From NCBI RefSeq assembly GCF_033958435.1, contig NC_134146.1:28666501-28730500 (forward strand): a DNA stretch of 64,000 nucleotides, written 5' to 3'. Source of the DNA: Carettochelys insculpta. Its lineage: Eukaryota > Chordata > Testudines > Carettochelyidae. Position numbers and translations under genes: made by a program. The notes below the pieces were generated by a model that saw only the letters and a program-made list of their open reading frames with translations, ran no database searches and had not been told where the DNA came from. Below are positions 10,978 through 21,164 of the stretch, one piece after another (positions within the stretch are counted from its first letter, which is position 1; every line of letters starts with the position of its first letter).

Positions 10978-11802
10978 TGGTAAAACTCTTTCATATGTGG
11001 CAACCCCAGGACCCGGAGGTTGTTGGATGTTCAAATATCCTGCTTAAAAGAGATCAGCTGAAGGATCCCCAGCAGGAAGGCAAGGGACCCTGCCAGCCCC
11101 ACAGCTGGGAGCTGGGTAGGGCATGAGCCCTGCTGGCAGTCCCAGCCCCGGGGAGCTGGCTGGGGCTGGGGGAACTCTGGCAGTCCCCGGGCTGGGGGGA
11201 ACTCCAACAGCCTTGGGGCCAGGGACCAGCCGTCCACCAGCAGCCCTGGAGCTGGAAGCCAGAAGAAGGTGGACCCCTGCTGGCAGCTCCACCCTTGGGA
11301 CCTGGCCTGGCCTTGGGATCCTGCTGCAGTGGCCTCACACCACACCCACCAATGGGAAATGGGGCGTGAGAACAAAAGGGCAGTGGCCTTGGCAGATCAA
11401 AGGAGCCCAGGACTCTGGCTACTGCCATAGTAGCAGAGGTGGTGACTGGAGCCCCCAGCCCGTTAAATGGCTGACGACGTGCCGCTGCATGCTGCCGGAG
11501 GTGCTCAGGGTTCCAGGTGAGGTGCAGTGCATGCCAGACAGCACTGAGAACTGGTCACCCTCAGCCCCACCTCTTCCAAACTCTGAGCCCCTGAAAGTTG
11601 TCTGCTTCCAGCTTGCCCAGGGGCCCATGGAAGCTATCAGCTCCCTTGGGACCTGATGGCCCCACTGCTCCGGCTCTGCACAGCTGACCACCATCAGAGT
11701 TCCCGGCAAGGGGCAGTTACCATCCCTAGATTTAACCTTGTGTTCTTTTTCTGAGCAATAAACGTTGTACAACTGTTGTACTCACTGATTTAGAGAGTTC
11801 TG
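10978..11802. mobile_element. Tigger/pogo-like element with GC-rich interior (tentative)
   Basis: The left end TATGGTAAAACTCTTTCATA follows TA at 10976-10977 and resembles the end of the 8263 element. The right end TTTAGAGAGTTCTG near 11802 is its inverse, although the right TA is lost. The interior 11040-11700 is GC-rich and made of GGAGCTGG/CCAGCCCC words like the interior of the 7792 element. Long frames inside (such as 11123-11656) exist on both strands because of this composition and are not genes. Confidence 0.5.
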
Positions 11803-12983
11803 GGGAAAACAAAACATTCGAATCAAAATGTTCTACTATCATAAAATATTCATTTTGTGTTATAATATAATGCTGTTATGTATACAAGTTAATCACATAA
11901 TTATACTAATGGGTTTTTAATCAAACATGTAATACTGTTCTTGTTTTGAAATTGGTACAGATTTACTGGCTAAATTTTGTGTGTAATATATTTTCAAAAA
12001 ATTGGAAACTAAAAATGCTTAAAGGAACAGACTCGTGTGTGAAAATATTCATTTTTGAATATGGGCACTTTTGTTGAAAAAGAGACTAGTTCTAAGTTGT
12101 TTGACTGATTCCACTGGTGCTCTAATTTCTGTTTAGATGGTTATGATCATGTTTGTACTTATTGATGATGATGATGATGATAATGGAGGCAACAGTGACT
12201 TCAAGGGGGACCTCTCAAGGAGAAAAGGCTTGTGGTGTTCAGTGCTGCACAAACCAGCATAAGAAAACACCCCTTGCCTCAGGGACCCACAGGGTAAGTA
12301 TAACACAAGATATAACAAGGGTTAGGGCTGGGAGGGCAGGGAAACAGTGAAACAAGGCATTATAGGCAACAACCTCAGCTTGCCAAATCCCTGGTGCCCG
12401 GAGGCTACTGCTATTTACTTCATTTGTTGATGCGAGAGCTGTGTGAGCCCTCCCATGCTTTCCTCATGAACTATGCTGCTTGTGAACAACCATTTTGCTT
12501 GCAAGGGAGGGACCATAAAACAGCCTCTTCAGTTTCAAGCTGGATTTGAGTAACTCAAACATGCAGAAAAACATTCCCAGCCCTCAAAGGGCCACTTCTC
12601 TCCCTATCTGTGCTGGAGCTCACCGCACAGCTGGCTGCAGTGAGAGGTAGGAGGGATTGTTGTTCTCCCTACTGTACTTCACATAGCTCAAGGTTCTTTG
12701 TAAATTCCAGCCAGCCAATTCAGTGGGTGAATTGAAGAACTGAGCAAACATACAGCAGTAACAGGACAAGAACCCATGACTCTCATGTGACCATTATAAT
12801 CACTAGACAACACTTCCTGCTTTGAGGAGAAAGTTATAGATTAGGGGTCAAATTTTACCTGGGTGAATTTTCACCTCCTCCTTCCTGAGGTTTTGCAGCA
12901 ATGTAGTCTTTGGTTTTAAGCGTTCATTAGTTGCAATGTTAAAAAACACTTTTGCAAAGAGCACGCTTTAGTAGTTACAAGAC
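11803..12983. other. AT-rich non-coding stretch with a GAT microsatellite
   Basis: A short (GAT)n run of six units lies at 12163-12180. The segment 12690-12830 has faint MIR-like wording. No gene was recognised. Confidence 0.45.
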
Positions 12984-13345
12984 AAAAAAGCAGTCATGTA
13001 GCACTTTGAAGACTAACAAAATAATTTACTAGGGGATGAGCTTTCCTGGGGCAGACCCATTTCATCAGATCTGGAATTAGCCAGCTCATTAGCAATCTAA
13101 TTCCAGATCTGAAGAAGTGGATCTGCCCCACAAAAGCTTATCACCTAAAAAATTATTTTATCAAAACAAAAAAGCAGTCATGTAGCACTTTAAAGACTAG
13201 CAAATAATTTATTAGGCGATGAGCTTTGTGGGACAGACCCACTTCTTCAGATCTATGAAAGCTCATCGCCTAATAAATTATTTTGTTAGGACTTAAAGTG
13301 GTGCATGACTGCTGTTTTGTTTTGTGAAGATACAGACTAACACAA
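12984..13345. mobile_element. Penelope-like tails in multiple inverted copies
   Basis: The same about 95-bp tail (AGCAGTCATGTAGCACTTT ... CATCAGATCT) occurs at least four times in alternating orientation between 12985 and 13315: minus at about 12986-13072, plus at 13104-13155, minus at 13165-13250 and plus at 13254-13315. The right end has ATACAGACTAACACAACTACC, the inverse of the 5' motif GTAGCCGTGTTAGTCTG seen at 34005. This is the fold-back structure that Penelope-like copies commonly show. No open frame remains. Confidence 0.7.
13036..13074 (-). ncRNA. Hammerhead-like core in Penelope tail, minus strand
   Basis: On the minus strand CTGATGA (complement of 13062-13068) is followed by a TGGG/CCCA stem and GAAA (complement of 13042-13045), then GCTC. 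The bases before and after the core (GAT and ATC) can pair as stem I for three base pairs. The plus-strand sister at 13109-13115 has CTGAAGA and a mutated AAAA. Confidence 0.4.
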
Positions 13346-13938
13346 CTACCTCTCTGTCCTCGGTTGTTAGCTAGCCTGACAGGATTTCCGTCCAGGGTAG
13401 TTGAATGGGCTCAAAATCCTGGATTTATATTAATCAATTAGCAATATAGACTGACAAATGTTTGCAGAGACGCACCACAATTACCACTTGTGGTCAGCCC
13501 TCAGGAACTTTTCCAGAAATGCGAGTTTGTTCAGTCGTTCTGAAATCATGCTTTTCAAAACTACTCTTTGCTCTGCTAGGTCCCTAGCCTGTGAAGTGTT
13601 GTGCTCATTCTGCAAAGTGCTGAGCACCCTACTTTCACTCTGAAATCCCCCTGCTCAGCACCTTGCAGGACCGGGTCCTTTGAGAGGATTTTCACTGTAG
13701 CCTAGATTGAAACCTCAGTGCTAAAATGGAAATGCAATTATATTAATGGAAAAATATTTCATGTCTTTGTCAGCTAATGCTCTTTAGGAGATTGCTCATG
13801 TCGGTAATGGGCTCTGACTTGTATCAGATCCTTGAAGCGAGCTATTTTTGTACTCTACTCCATAAAGTCCTTCTATGATAATTTAAAGCTTAATCCAAGC
13901 TATAGGTACATACCATTATGATGGGGTTTGGAGGGGTT
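13346..13938. other. Non-coding stretch
   Basis: No feature was recognised; the 61-codon frame at 13458-13643 has no motif. Confidence 0.4.
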
Positions 13939-13946
13939 AATAAACT

Positions 13947-14089
13947 CTGTGCTTTTTTTGCTCTGGTACTTGCAGAATACTTGCGGTACTTGGCACCTTG
14001 GCCACCCCTGCCATGGGATTGGCTGGTGGTGGTTGGTAGGGGAGCCAGCTGAGTACTGGCTCCTCTTTTTTTTAACTAAAAAGGCACTG
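13947..14089. mobile_element. Short hAT MITE with perfect 8-bp duplication
   Basis: The element runs from CTGTGCTTTTTTTGCTCTGG to ACTAAAAAGGCACTG and is flanked on both sides by the identical octamer AATAAACT (13939-13946 and 14090-14097). An 8-bp duplication is the hallmark of hAT transposition. The same end sequence (CAGTGCTTTTTT) is found at 14659 and 38746, so it is a small MITE family. It is 143 bp long and non-coding. Confidence 0.88.
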
Positions 14090-14172
14090 AATAAACTTAT
14101 TTTTTCTATATTAACACAGGAGAAATGTTTATTTATAAATATATATGCATGTAAGGGGCAAATAACCTAGAC

Positions 14173-14506
14173 TAAGTGTGGGAAATCAGAAAGCAGCAGA
14201 ATGCCAGGGTTAGTCCCCGGTGGGTTCCCACCGCTATATTTACCTGCACCTCCACAGCTATCTGGTGATCAAAGCTCTCATTGGCCATGAATCTCCATTG
14301 ACAGCCAATGAGAACAGCAGGAAGCAGCATAGACCAGGGCACCATTTCCAACTACTCCCTTTGGCCAAGAACAGTGATCCATGACCAATGAGAGCTGTGT
14401 TTGTCTGATTCGTGTAGAGGTGCAGGTAAACATAGAGAGGGGGGCCCACTAGGGACTAACTTAGTAGACTGGCTCTGGCCCATGGGCTGGTATTTCCCCA
14501 CCCCTC
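14173..14506. mobile_element. Palindromic hAT-type MITE
   Basis: The element is largely self-complementary: a left block with TTTACCTGCACCTCCAC and CTCTCATTGGCCATGA is mirrored by ACCAATGAGAGC and GTAGAGGTGCAGGTAAAC on the right. Its ends read as decayed CAGGGGTGGG and its inverse (TTTCCCCACCCC). The flanking duplication is no longer visible. It sits between two members of the 13947 MITE family. Confidence 0.65.
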
Positions 14507-14564
14507 AAACTACAGGAAAGGCATTTTGACTGTGGACGTTGTAACGTTAGGCACTAAATTAAAA

Positions 14565-14606
14565 AAAACAAAAACAAACAAAACAAAAAAAACAAAAAAA
14601 AACAAC
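14565..14606. repeat. A-rich (AAAAC)n microsatellite
   Basis: An imperfect run of AAAAC/AAAACAAAC words, probably derived from a retroposon poly(A) tail. Confidence 0.7.
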
Positions 14607-14658
14607 CAAGACTCTTTAGTGCCTTATCTTGAGTGAAGCCATTCTGGTCACCTTGAGA

Positions 14659-14794
14659 CAGTGCTTTTTTTGTGCTGGTATTTGTGTACCAGCACCTTCA
14701 AAGCCCCAGCCATAGGATTAGCTGAAGAGGGCAGGGGGACAGGACTGGCTGAGTACTGGATCCCCCCCCCTTTTTTTAACAAAGAAAAGCACTG
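14659..14794. mobile_element. Short hAT MITE, second copy
   Basis: It starts CAGTGCTTTTTTTGTGCTGG and ends GAAAAGCACTG, clear terminal inverted repeats matching the 13947 copy. The flanking octamers CCTTGAGA and CACTGAAA agree at only five of eight positions, so the duplication has decayed. A poly(C)/poly(T) run lies near 14762-14777. Confidence 0.7.
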
Positions 14795-14802
14795 CACTGA
14801 AA

Positions 14803-16440
14803 TATGAGCACAATAGCAATTCAGCTGTTGGTCTATTGAGAGCAACGCTAGTTTCACTATCCTAGAAATGGCTTCCAATGGCCAGTCCTTACAGCACAAG
14901 GAGTTGGGCTGGCATTACTAGTAGTTAAAGACTTGGGTAATAGAAAGAAAAGAAAAACACTGAGTCAGGTCTAAACCTATCTTCTTGGTCTGTTTTGAAT
15001 GCATTGGTCTGATTCTGACTTTATGGGTTTTTTCCTGATATAGTGGGTACATGAATAGAATTAGGCCCCCAGTGCAAACTGTGGGCAGCTGTGTTTATTT
15101 TCTGTAGTCAGCTATTTTTGAACATTTTAATTAGATAGGTGTGACTTCTCAGAGTAATGCCATGTTCAGTTGGGCTGTTTATCTTCCCTAAGTACCCAGG
15201 AAGGTAACCAGACTGATTGGACCACAAGAAACTACAAAGAGAAGCCCAAAGCTCACTTGTGATTCTCCTGATACCTGGAATTTATACAGCAATGTCCAGA
15301 GCAAGGTGAGAGCCAGTGTGAAGGGGCAGGACCCAAGGCATTTGGCCCTCAGCCCCCTTTCCTCCAGTTGCCCTTTGTTCCCCTTCTCCATTGGTGGGCC
15401 TTGATTTATGTAAGCCATAACAAATGGCAAGGCGTGATTTGACAAACAGGAATCTCAAGTGTGCTGAGAAAGTCTCTTTTTTAGCACTGTTCTTTCTCTA
15501 GGTGTAATATTTCCTAGTATCAAACTCTAAAAATGTGCATTCAACAAACACCCTACAGTTTAACTGGGCAGCAGGCTGCTTGTCATAAATAAAATGAGTA
15601 CACACACATTCTGAAGGAAGGTCTGGAAAGTCATAATTTAATTAGATGTTGCTGGGCAGCATAATTATATTCTTTAATAGCTTGATACTATGGATACTCT
15701 TCTAAACATTGGACTTGTATTGAGCACAACATTTGCTGAGATCTCCATTTTAGGTTTATTAACCAAAAGATTATATAAAACCGATAATCTGACAATGGAA
15801 TACATTAAATATCACCTTCAAAGGGTACTGGGAGGATGCAATCCACAGTTGATGGGATACTGTTTTAATGATGGGCAATAACAGTCATAAAAGCATTGTG
15901 TAAAATATTTAAAATGGCTCCTACCCTCCAGTTTACATATTTTGGACCAAAATATTGTGTGCTAAGTATCCAAGGGGTGAAAAAGTTCAAGACATTCCAA
16001 ACAGAGGATGGAAAGGTAATAACCAAGGTCTTAATTTTGCTTTCTAATCTGCTTGAACAGACCTTTTGACTTGGCTCTTTGCAGACAGAAGGATCCAGCC
16101 ATGTGGATAGCTTTGCTGCAATGGGACTAGTAGCTGCATTCAAATTCATCAGTACAAATAATTTATCCTACTAATTTTGTACTTATGTTTCTGTTCAGAA
16201 GAAGCACCATCATTCCCTTGTTTGCAACAGCTGCTTGCTGCCCAAATAGTGGAAGGGAAAATATTCCCCAGCTGCCACTTCTTGTTGCTGCAGGGTATGT
16301 AATACATTAACTATGGAAACACCTAACACTTCTGATAATTAAAGAATCATTGATGAGTCATTATCATTATCCTATAAGTGTGTTACGCCTTGTTGAGAAG
16401 ATACTGTGAAAGCATCTGCATGTCCTGACAAAGACCAAGC
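14803..16440. other. AT-rich non-coding stretch
   Basis: No gene or repeat family was recognised. Confidence 0.45.
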
Positions 16441-16567
16441 TTTTTATTCATAGTGAGGTGAACTCACTTGTCCAAGGTCACACAGCTGCTCAGTGACCAA
16501 GATGGAAATAAACCCAGGTTTTCTAGGTTCCACGTCTGGTGTCCCAGCCATTAGGCCATGCTGTCTT
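16441..16567. repeat. MIR SINE fragment
   Basis: The core ACTTGTCCAAGGTCACACAG, followed by AAATAAACCCAGGTTTTCTA and a CCATTAGGCCATGCTGTCT ending, matches the well-known MIR core consensus in order and spacing. MIR is an ancient tRNA-derived SINE shared by amniotes. Confidence 0.8.
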
Positions 16568-16568
16568 T

Positions 16569-18263
16569 GATTCATTTGACTTTCATTCAGGTAAAGTGAC
16601 CACCAAGTCTAATATTGACTTCGGTGGCTGAATAAAGATTACAAGACTCAGTTCATAATATGCTGGAGACAGACATCAGCCCAAAAGTTTGAAAGGTACA
16701 GTATTAAGGGAAGCCATTTGAATAGACATTGAAGCCTCATTCTCAAGATCTTCAAAGTTCAATGTTTCTTAGTTGGTGTAACTGCTGGATAAGCCTATTG
16801 TTAACTTGTCTAGCAGAGTTTTCTGACTGAGATAGAGTTGCCAGCTTTCCTGATCAGATGGGCTGGAAGCCATTCACCGACCAGCAGGTAGTTGGTGGAA
16901 TGCACTCAAAGTTAGAGTTCTGCTGGACCCACCTTTTATACCCCTTTTGGGTTACGTATTCTCTTTCTTATCTATGGTGCCAGATCATACTGGTCTGTCT
17001 TTGTGACGCCAGTTTGTTACAAGGGCATTTCTTACTTAGTTTGCACTTGTAAGACAAGAGATAAGCAATTTAGGAGTACAGGACATTCTTTTGTGTGGGC
17101 GGGGCACTTCCCCTTCCAGGGTGATTGTGTGTGTGTGCATCATATCGATCAATGCCAGCTGGGGTGATTTCTGAGGGCCCCCCCCGCTTGTTGACAGTCT
17201 GGCCTGTTAGCCTTTCATCTGTACTTTCTGCTTCTCAGGGTCACGATAAGCTAGCATATCTGGGCCTCAATGAGGGCATCAAAGACTGTGCTGTCAGCAG
17301 CCATTTCCGTGCCCTGTGTGCTCCTCAGTGCGGGGGGGGCAGCGAGCAAGCTGGCTTGTAAGGGGGAGACTTTGTCTGGCTACAGCCTAGGAGCCGGGAA
17401 CTCCATAATCTTAGTTCTTCTCCTGATTTACTGTGTGGCTTGGCAGTTAAACTTTCTCTTTGGCCATGGAGGGGGGCATAGTCTATATTCCATCAAGGTT
17501 TGTCACAGCTTGCATTGCTCCCTGCAGAATCAATCTGTGAATGACATCTCATTTTGACACTAGTAAGTGGATCGGCCCTTTGAAGATCATACTAACTACC
17601 CTCTTGTGCTAAGATAAGCAAGATTGGGCCCTCAGCTAGTTCTCTCTCTGATTGTAAATATGATTTTGAAAGTCTTCCTATAATTTTTAGAAGGCTCTTA
17701 GGGTAAATGTTTATAACACTAAACCATCTCTCACTTGGGGAGATCACTTATTTGCACTTTATTTTTTTAAAATCAGAAATGAAATGCAGTTTTATCACAA
17801 AAATGTGTGAAATTCTGGTACAAATATAAATACAATCAGTATGTAGGCTGCAGCTGAAAGAAAAAAGATCTCATAAAAGCTTGGTATTTTATTAACTAAC
17901 ACAATCATTTTTCTTGTTCGAGAGTTCTTGAAAACAAATACCACATTCCAAATTCCTATTCATTTACAAGTTTTTCTGATCTATTTGTTAATAAAACACT
18001 TACACAATGGACTTCTCTAAAACCCCTACTGCTAAAGAAATACCTCATCAGGATATGAAAATCAAGTTAAATTTTCACAACTTTTACTCTGACTACAAGT
18101 GACATGTTGGGCTGCTTTGTGGCTTTTAAGCCCCTGATCTAAGCACTGAGAAATGGGACACTGTGGAGCTTCACCATTATAGGAAAAGTAAAGGTTAGAT
18201 TGTGTATCATCTTTATCTATTTCAGTCAGCCCATGAACTCTGCAAAATCAAGGCATTGTGGAC
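16569..18263. other. Non-coding stretch
   Basis: The 17125-17557 region is somewhat GC-richer with open frames but no motif. No host exon is recognised. Confidence 0.45.
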
Positions 18264-18629
18264 TTTAGCCGTGTCTACACGTGCACGCTACTTCGAAGTA
18301 GCAGCACTAACTTCAAAATAGAGCCCGTCACGGCTACACGTGTTGGGCGCTATTTCAATGTTAACATCGACGTTAGGTGGCGAGACGTCGAAGCCGCTAA
18401 CCCCATGAGGGGATGGGAATAGCACCCTACTTCGACGTTCAACGTCGAAGTAGGGACCATGTAGTCGTTGCGCATCCTGCAACTTCAAAATTGCAGGGTC
18501 CTCCATGGTGGCCATCAGCTGAGGGGTTGAGAGATGCTCTCTCCAGCCCCTGAGCTCAATGGTGGCCGCGTGGAGCGGCCCCTTAAAGGTCCCCGGCCCC
18601 TCCCTTCCTGTGCAGGAAGCTGAGAGAAC

Positions 18630-20476
18630 GTGCAGGCGGCAGCCCAGACACGCGGCCAGCCTGCATGTTCCTTAGCCAGCACAGCCAGCCACCCCAGCTG
18701 TGATGGCCACCCGGCAGCCCCCCCAGGGCCCCCAGGGGACCCCCCCAAGGGGAGCCAGGGCAGCCAGGGCTCGCAGGCTGGCAGCCAGGGCGGCAAGCGG
18801 CAGCGGGGCCCCTCCTGGACGGAGGCCGAGCTTCGGGACCTGCTGGGGCTCTGGAGAAAGGAGGAGGTGCTCCAGGTAATGGGGAGCAAGAGGTGGAACA
18901 TGGATGTGTTCGCTCGGCTGGCCGCGGGCCTGGCCGCCCGGGGTCACCCTGCCCGCACTCTGGACCATGTCCGGAGTAAAGTTAAGGAGCTGCGGCAGGG
19001 TTATGCCCGGGCCCGGGATGCGGCCGGCCGATCTGGGGCCGCCCCCATCACTTGCCCCTTTTACAGGGAGCTCAGGGACATCCTGGGCCCCCGGCACACC
19101 TCCTCCCCTCTGGCCACTCTTGATACCTCGGCTGAGGAGCCCCAGCAGGCCCTGGAGCCGGAGTCCGCCCCGGAGGTAAGCCCCGCACCCCGGGGGCCCC
19201 CCCCGGAGCCCACCCCCGGGGCACCAGAGCAGGAGGAGGAGGAGGAGGAGGAGGGGGACTCCTCCTCCACCGACACCGGCTTGCACATCCTCCTGCCATC
19301 GAGGAGCAGCAGCCGGGCGTCCGCCCCCTGGGTGTCCCCCAACCATGGGAGTGGACCTACAGGTATGTACCCCCCCCCCGGTGTACACCCCCGGGGTTGA
19401 GGGGCGGGGGTAATAGATATGTAGCCAGGGCCCTCCACATGCCTAGATGGCCATGGCCCCAAGGACAGCAGTGCCATGTCCCTCACAGGAGTGCATCAGC
19501 CCCTGCCCCTTCCCCCCAGCACGACAGTGTCATGCCCCATCCCCGGGGCTGGGGGGAGCGGAACCTCTAGGGTCCCCCAGGAGGAGGGGGTGGGACACCC
19601 CGCAGCAGCAGCAGCCGAAGCATGTGATGGAGTGGGGGGAGTGCACATGCGAGTCTCAGGCTAGATATGAGCAACAAGCTGAATAGCTCCCAGTGGCTAA
19701 GGGTGATCCTGGGGCTACAACTGGCAGGTTACACCTCTGCCCTGAACAAAGAGGAGGGAGGAGCCGAGCTGGCTTTGAATCGGGGGCTGCAGTTAGAGGC
19801 TAGGGGAAGGGAAAGCTGGAAGGCAGCCAGCCTGAGGAGGGGGAAAGCTACACCCCAGAGGGGCACCCCTTGGGGTCTTCTCCCCAGGACGGGTTGGAAG
19901 GACTGTCTCTGACTGCTGTACTGTCACTTCTGGGAGAAGCTGGGCATCTGTTGCCTAAGAAACCTCTCCTGTCAGACCCTGCTGAGTGAAGTGAGAGTCA
20001 CTCCCGCCGGAGGGACGGGGTGCAGTGCAGGGGGACCCTTGAACCCCAACACAGCAGCATCTCCCGGGGACGGGGATGGGGAACCTGCAGCACAGGGGTG
20101 GGGGGACAAGGGCCACGGCTCGGGGCCCACACTAACAGCTGTCTCCACTCTTCTTCCCCCCCTCCTGTGTTCCGCAGCTGCACCATCGGAAGGACCGGAG
20201 AGCACCGGCGAGGCATCAGTGGTCCCGGAATCCCCTCCGGGGCCATCGCTCCAGGCCAGCCCCTCGGCAGAGGACCGACCGGCCCCACGGCGGGCAAGAC
20301 GGTGGACCCAGCACCACCACGCGACGGCAATGGACCCCCAGCTGCTGGCCCTCCACTACCGGCAGGTGGAGGTCGCAGAGCAGCGGCTGCGTGTGGAGCA
20401 ACGCCGCCTCCACCTCCAGCAGCGGGCGCTGGCCTGGCGCCAAGAGGCTTGTGGGGGCCTACATGGAGACCTTTAA
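18630..20476 (+). CDS. Harbinger Myb/SANT-like DNA-binding protein
   Basis: Two exons, 18630-19362 and 20178-20476, join in frame (donor CAG|GTATGT, acceptor CCGCAG|CT) to give about 343 residues. Residues 56-153 form a Myb/SANT-like (trihelix-type) domain with the expected tryptophans (PSWTEAELRDLL, LW, KRWN) and a closing CPFYRELRDILG. A Pro/Glu-rich linker with an acidic run follows. Exon 2 holds a coiled-coil-like helix rich in Arg, Gln and Leu (LALHYRQVEVAEQRLRVEQ). The protein presumably binds the subterminal repeats and escorts the nuclease. The start is uncertain: a conserved ATG at 18703 lies in another frame. An extra base near 20450 causes an early stop; about 95 more codons continue in the next frame to 20753. 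Confidence 0.85.
19363..20177 (+). other. Intron of the Harbinger Myb-like gene
   Basis: The 815-bp intron begins GTATGTACCC and ends TCCGCAG. The same donor and acceptor positions are kept in the copy at 49547-50957, which supports the splice model. Confidence 0.75.
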
Positions 20477-21045
20477 CCGCATAGCAGACTACCTGGCCCC
20501 CCATGCTGTACCGGCCGCCGCTGCGCCTGCCCTGACTGCTCCACCCGCCGCGCCACCCGCTGCTCCTGTCGTCGCCGTGCCATCCGCCGTCGCCCTGCCA
20601 CCCGCCACCGAGGGCCATTCCGCCGAGGGAGACCTGGGGCCAGCTGACACTCGCCGGCCGTATCTGCCGGTCCGCCCGGCCCCCAGCCAGCCCTGGACAG
20701 GGCTGCGGCTGAGGCGGGGCTCCTGGCCGCCCACCCCCAGTGCTGGACTATAGGGGTGTGGGGCCCAGGACGTGGCCCCCCACCCCTTGTATATATTCCC
20801 CCCACTGTTTTGTTCTTTGCGTTGTGTATAGTTTGTATTTATTTATTTGTGCTCCTCCGTTTGCCCAGTCTGATCCTTCCCCCCCATGTAAATAGTTCTC
20901 CCCTTCCTTGTTATCCCTGTTTTTTTTGTTAATATATACATACACTTTTCATATTTAAGTTAGTTAGAAGTTCCTATATACAGTTAGTATTAGTTAGAAC
21001 AGAGTTCAAAGTAAACAAGTTTCATTTCACAAACAAGTGTCTGCT

Positions 21046-21051
21046 TTTATT
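21046..21051 (-). terminator. Polyadenylation signal of the Harbinger nuclease gene
   Basis: The minus strand reads AATAAA about 115 bases past the nuclease stop codon. Equivalent AATAAA motifs follow the nuclease gene in the 41312 copy (about 43250, plus) and the 49133 copy (about 51230, minus). Confidence 0.6.
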
Positions 21052-21164
21052 TGTCCAGGAAAAGTGTGTGGGGGGTGTGTGCTGTTGGGTGCTCCGTGGT
21101 GTGGGCGTAGGGGCAGGGAGTGTTGTGGAGGATGGGGGGGAGGCAGTGGGGGGCCTGCCAGTGT

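Noticed and set aside
11123..11656. 177-codon plus-strand frame in a GC-rich block
   Set aside because: Composition is low-complexity (Gly, Pro, Trp, Leu); overlapping frames exist on both strands; the block is the interior of a Tigger-like element.
12984..13345. CRISPR-like array of repeats
   Set aside because: The repeated blocks alternate in orientation, differ in length and match retrotransposon tails; the genome is clearly vertebrate.
18672..19388. 238-codon minus-strand frame opposite the Myb-like gene
   Set aside because: It is Gly/Pro-rich, arises from the GC-rich complement of the real gene, lacks any motif and is not open in copies F and G.
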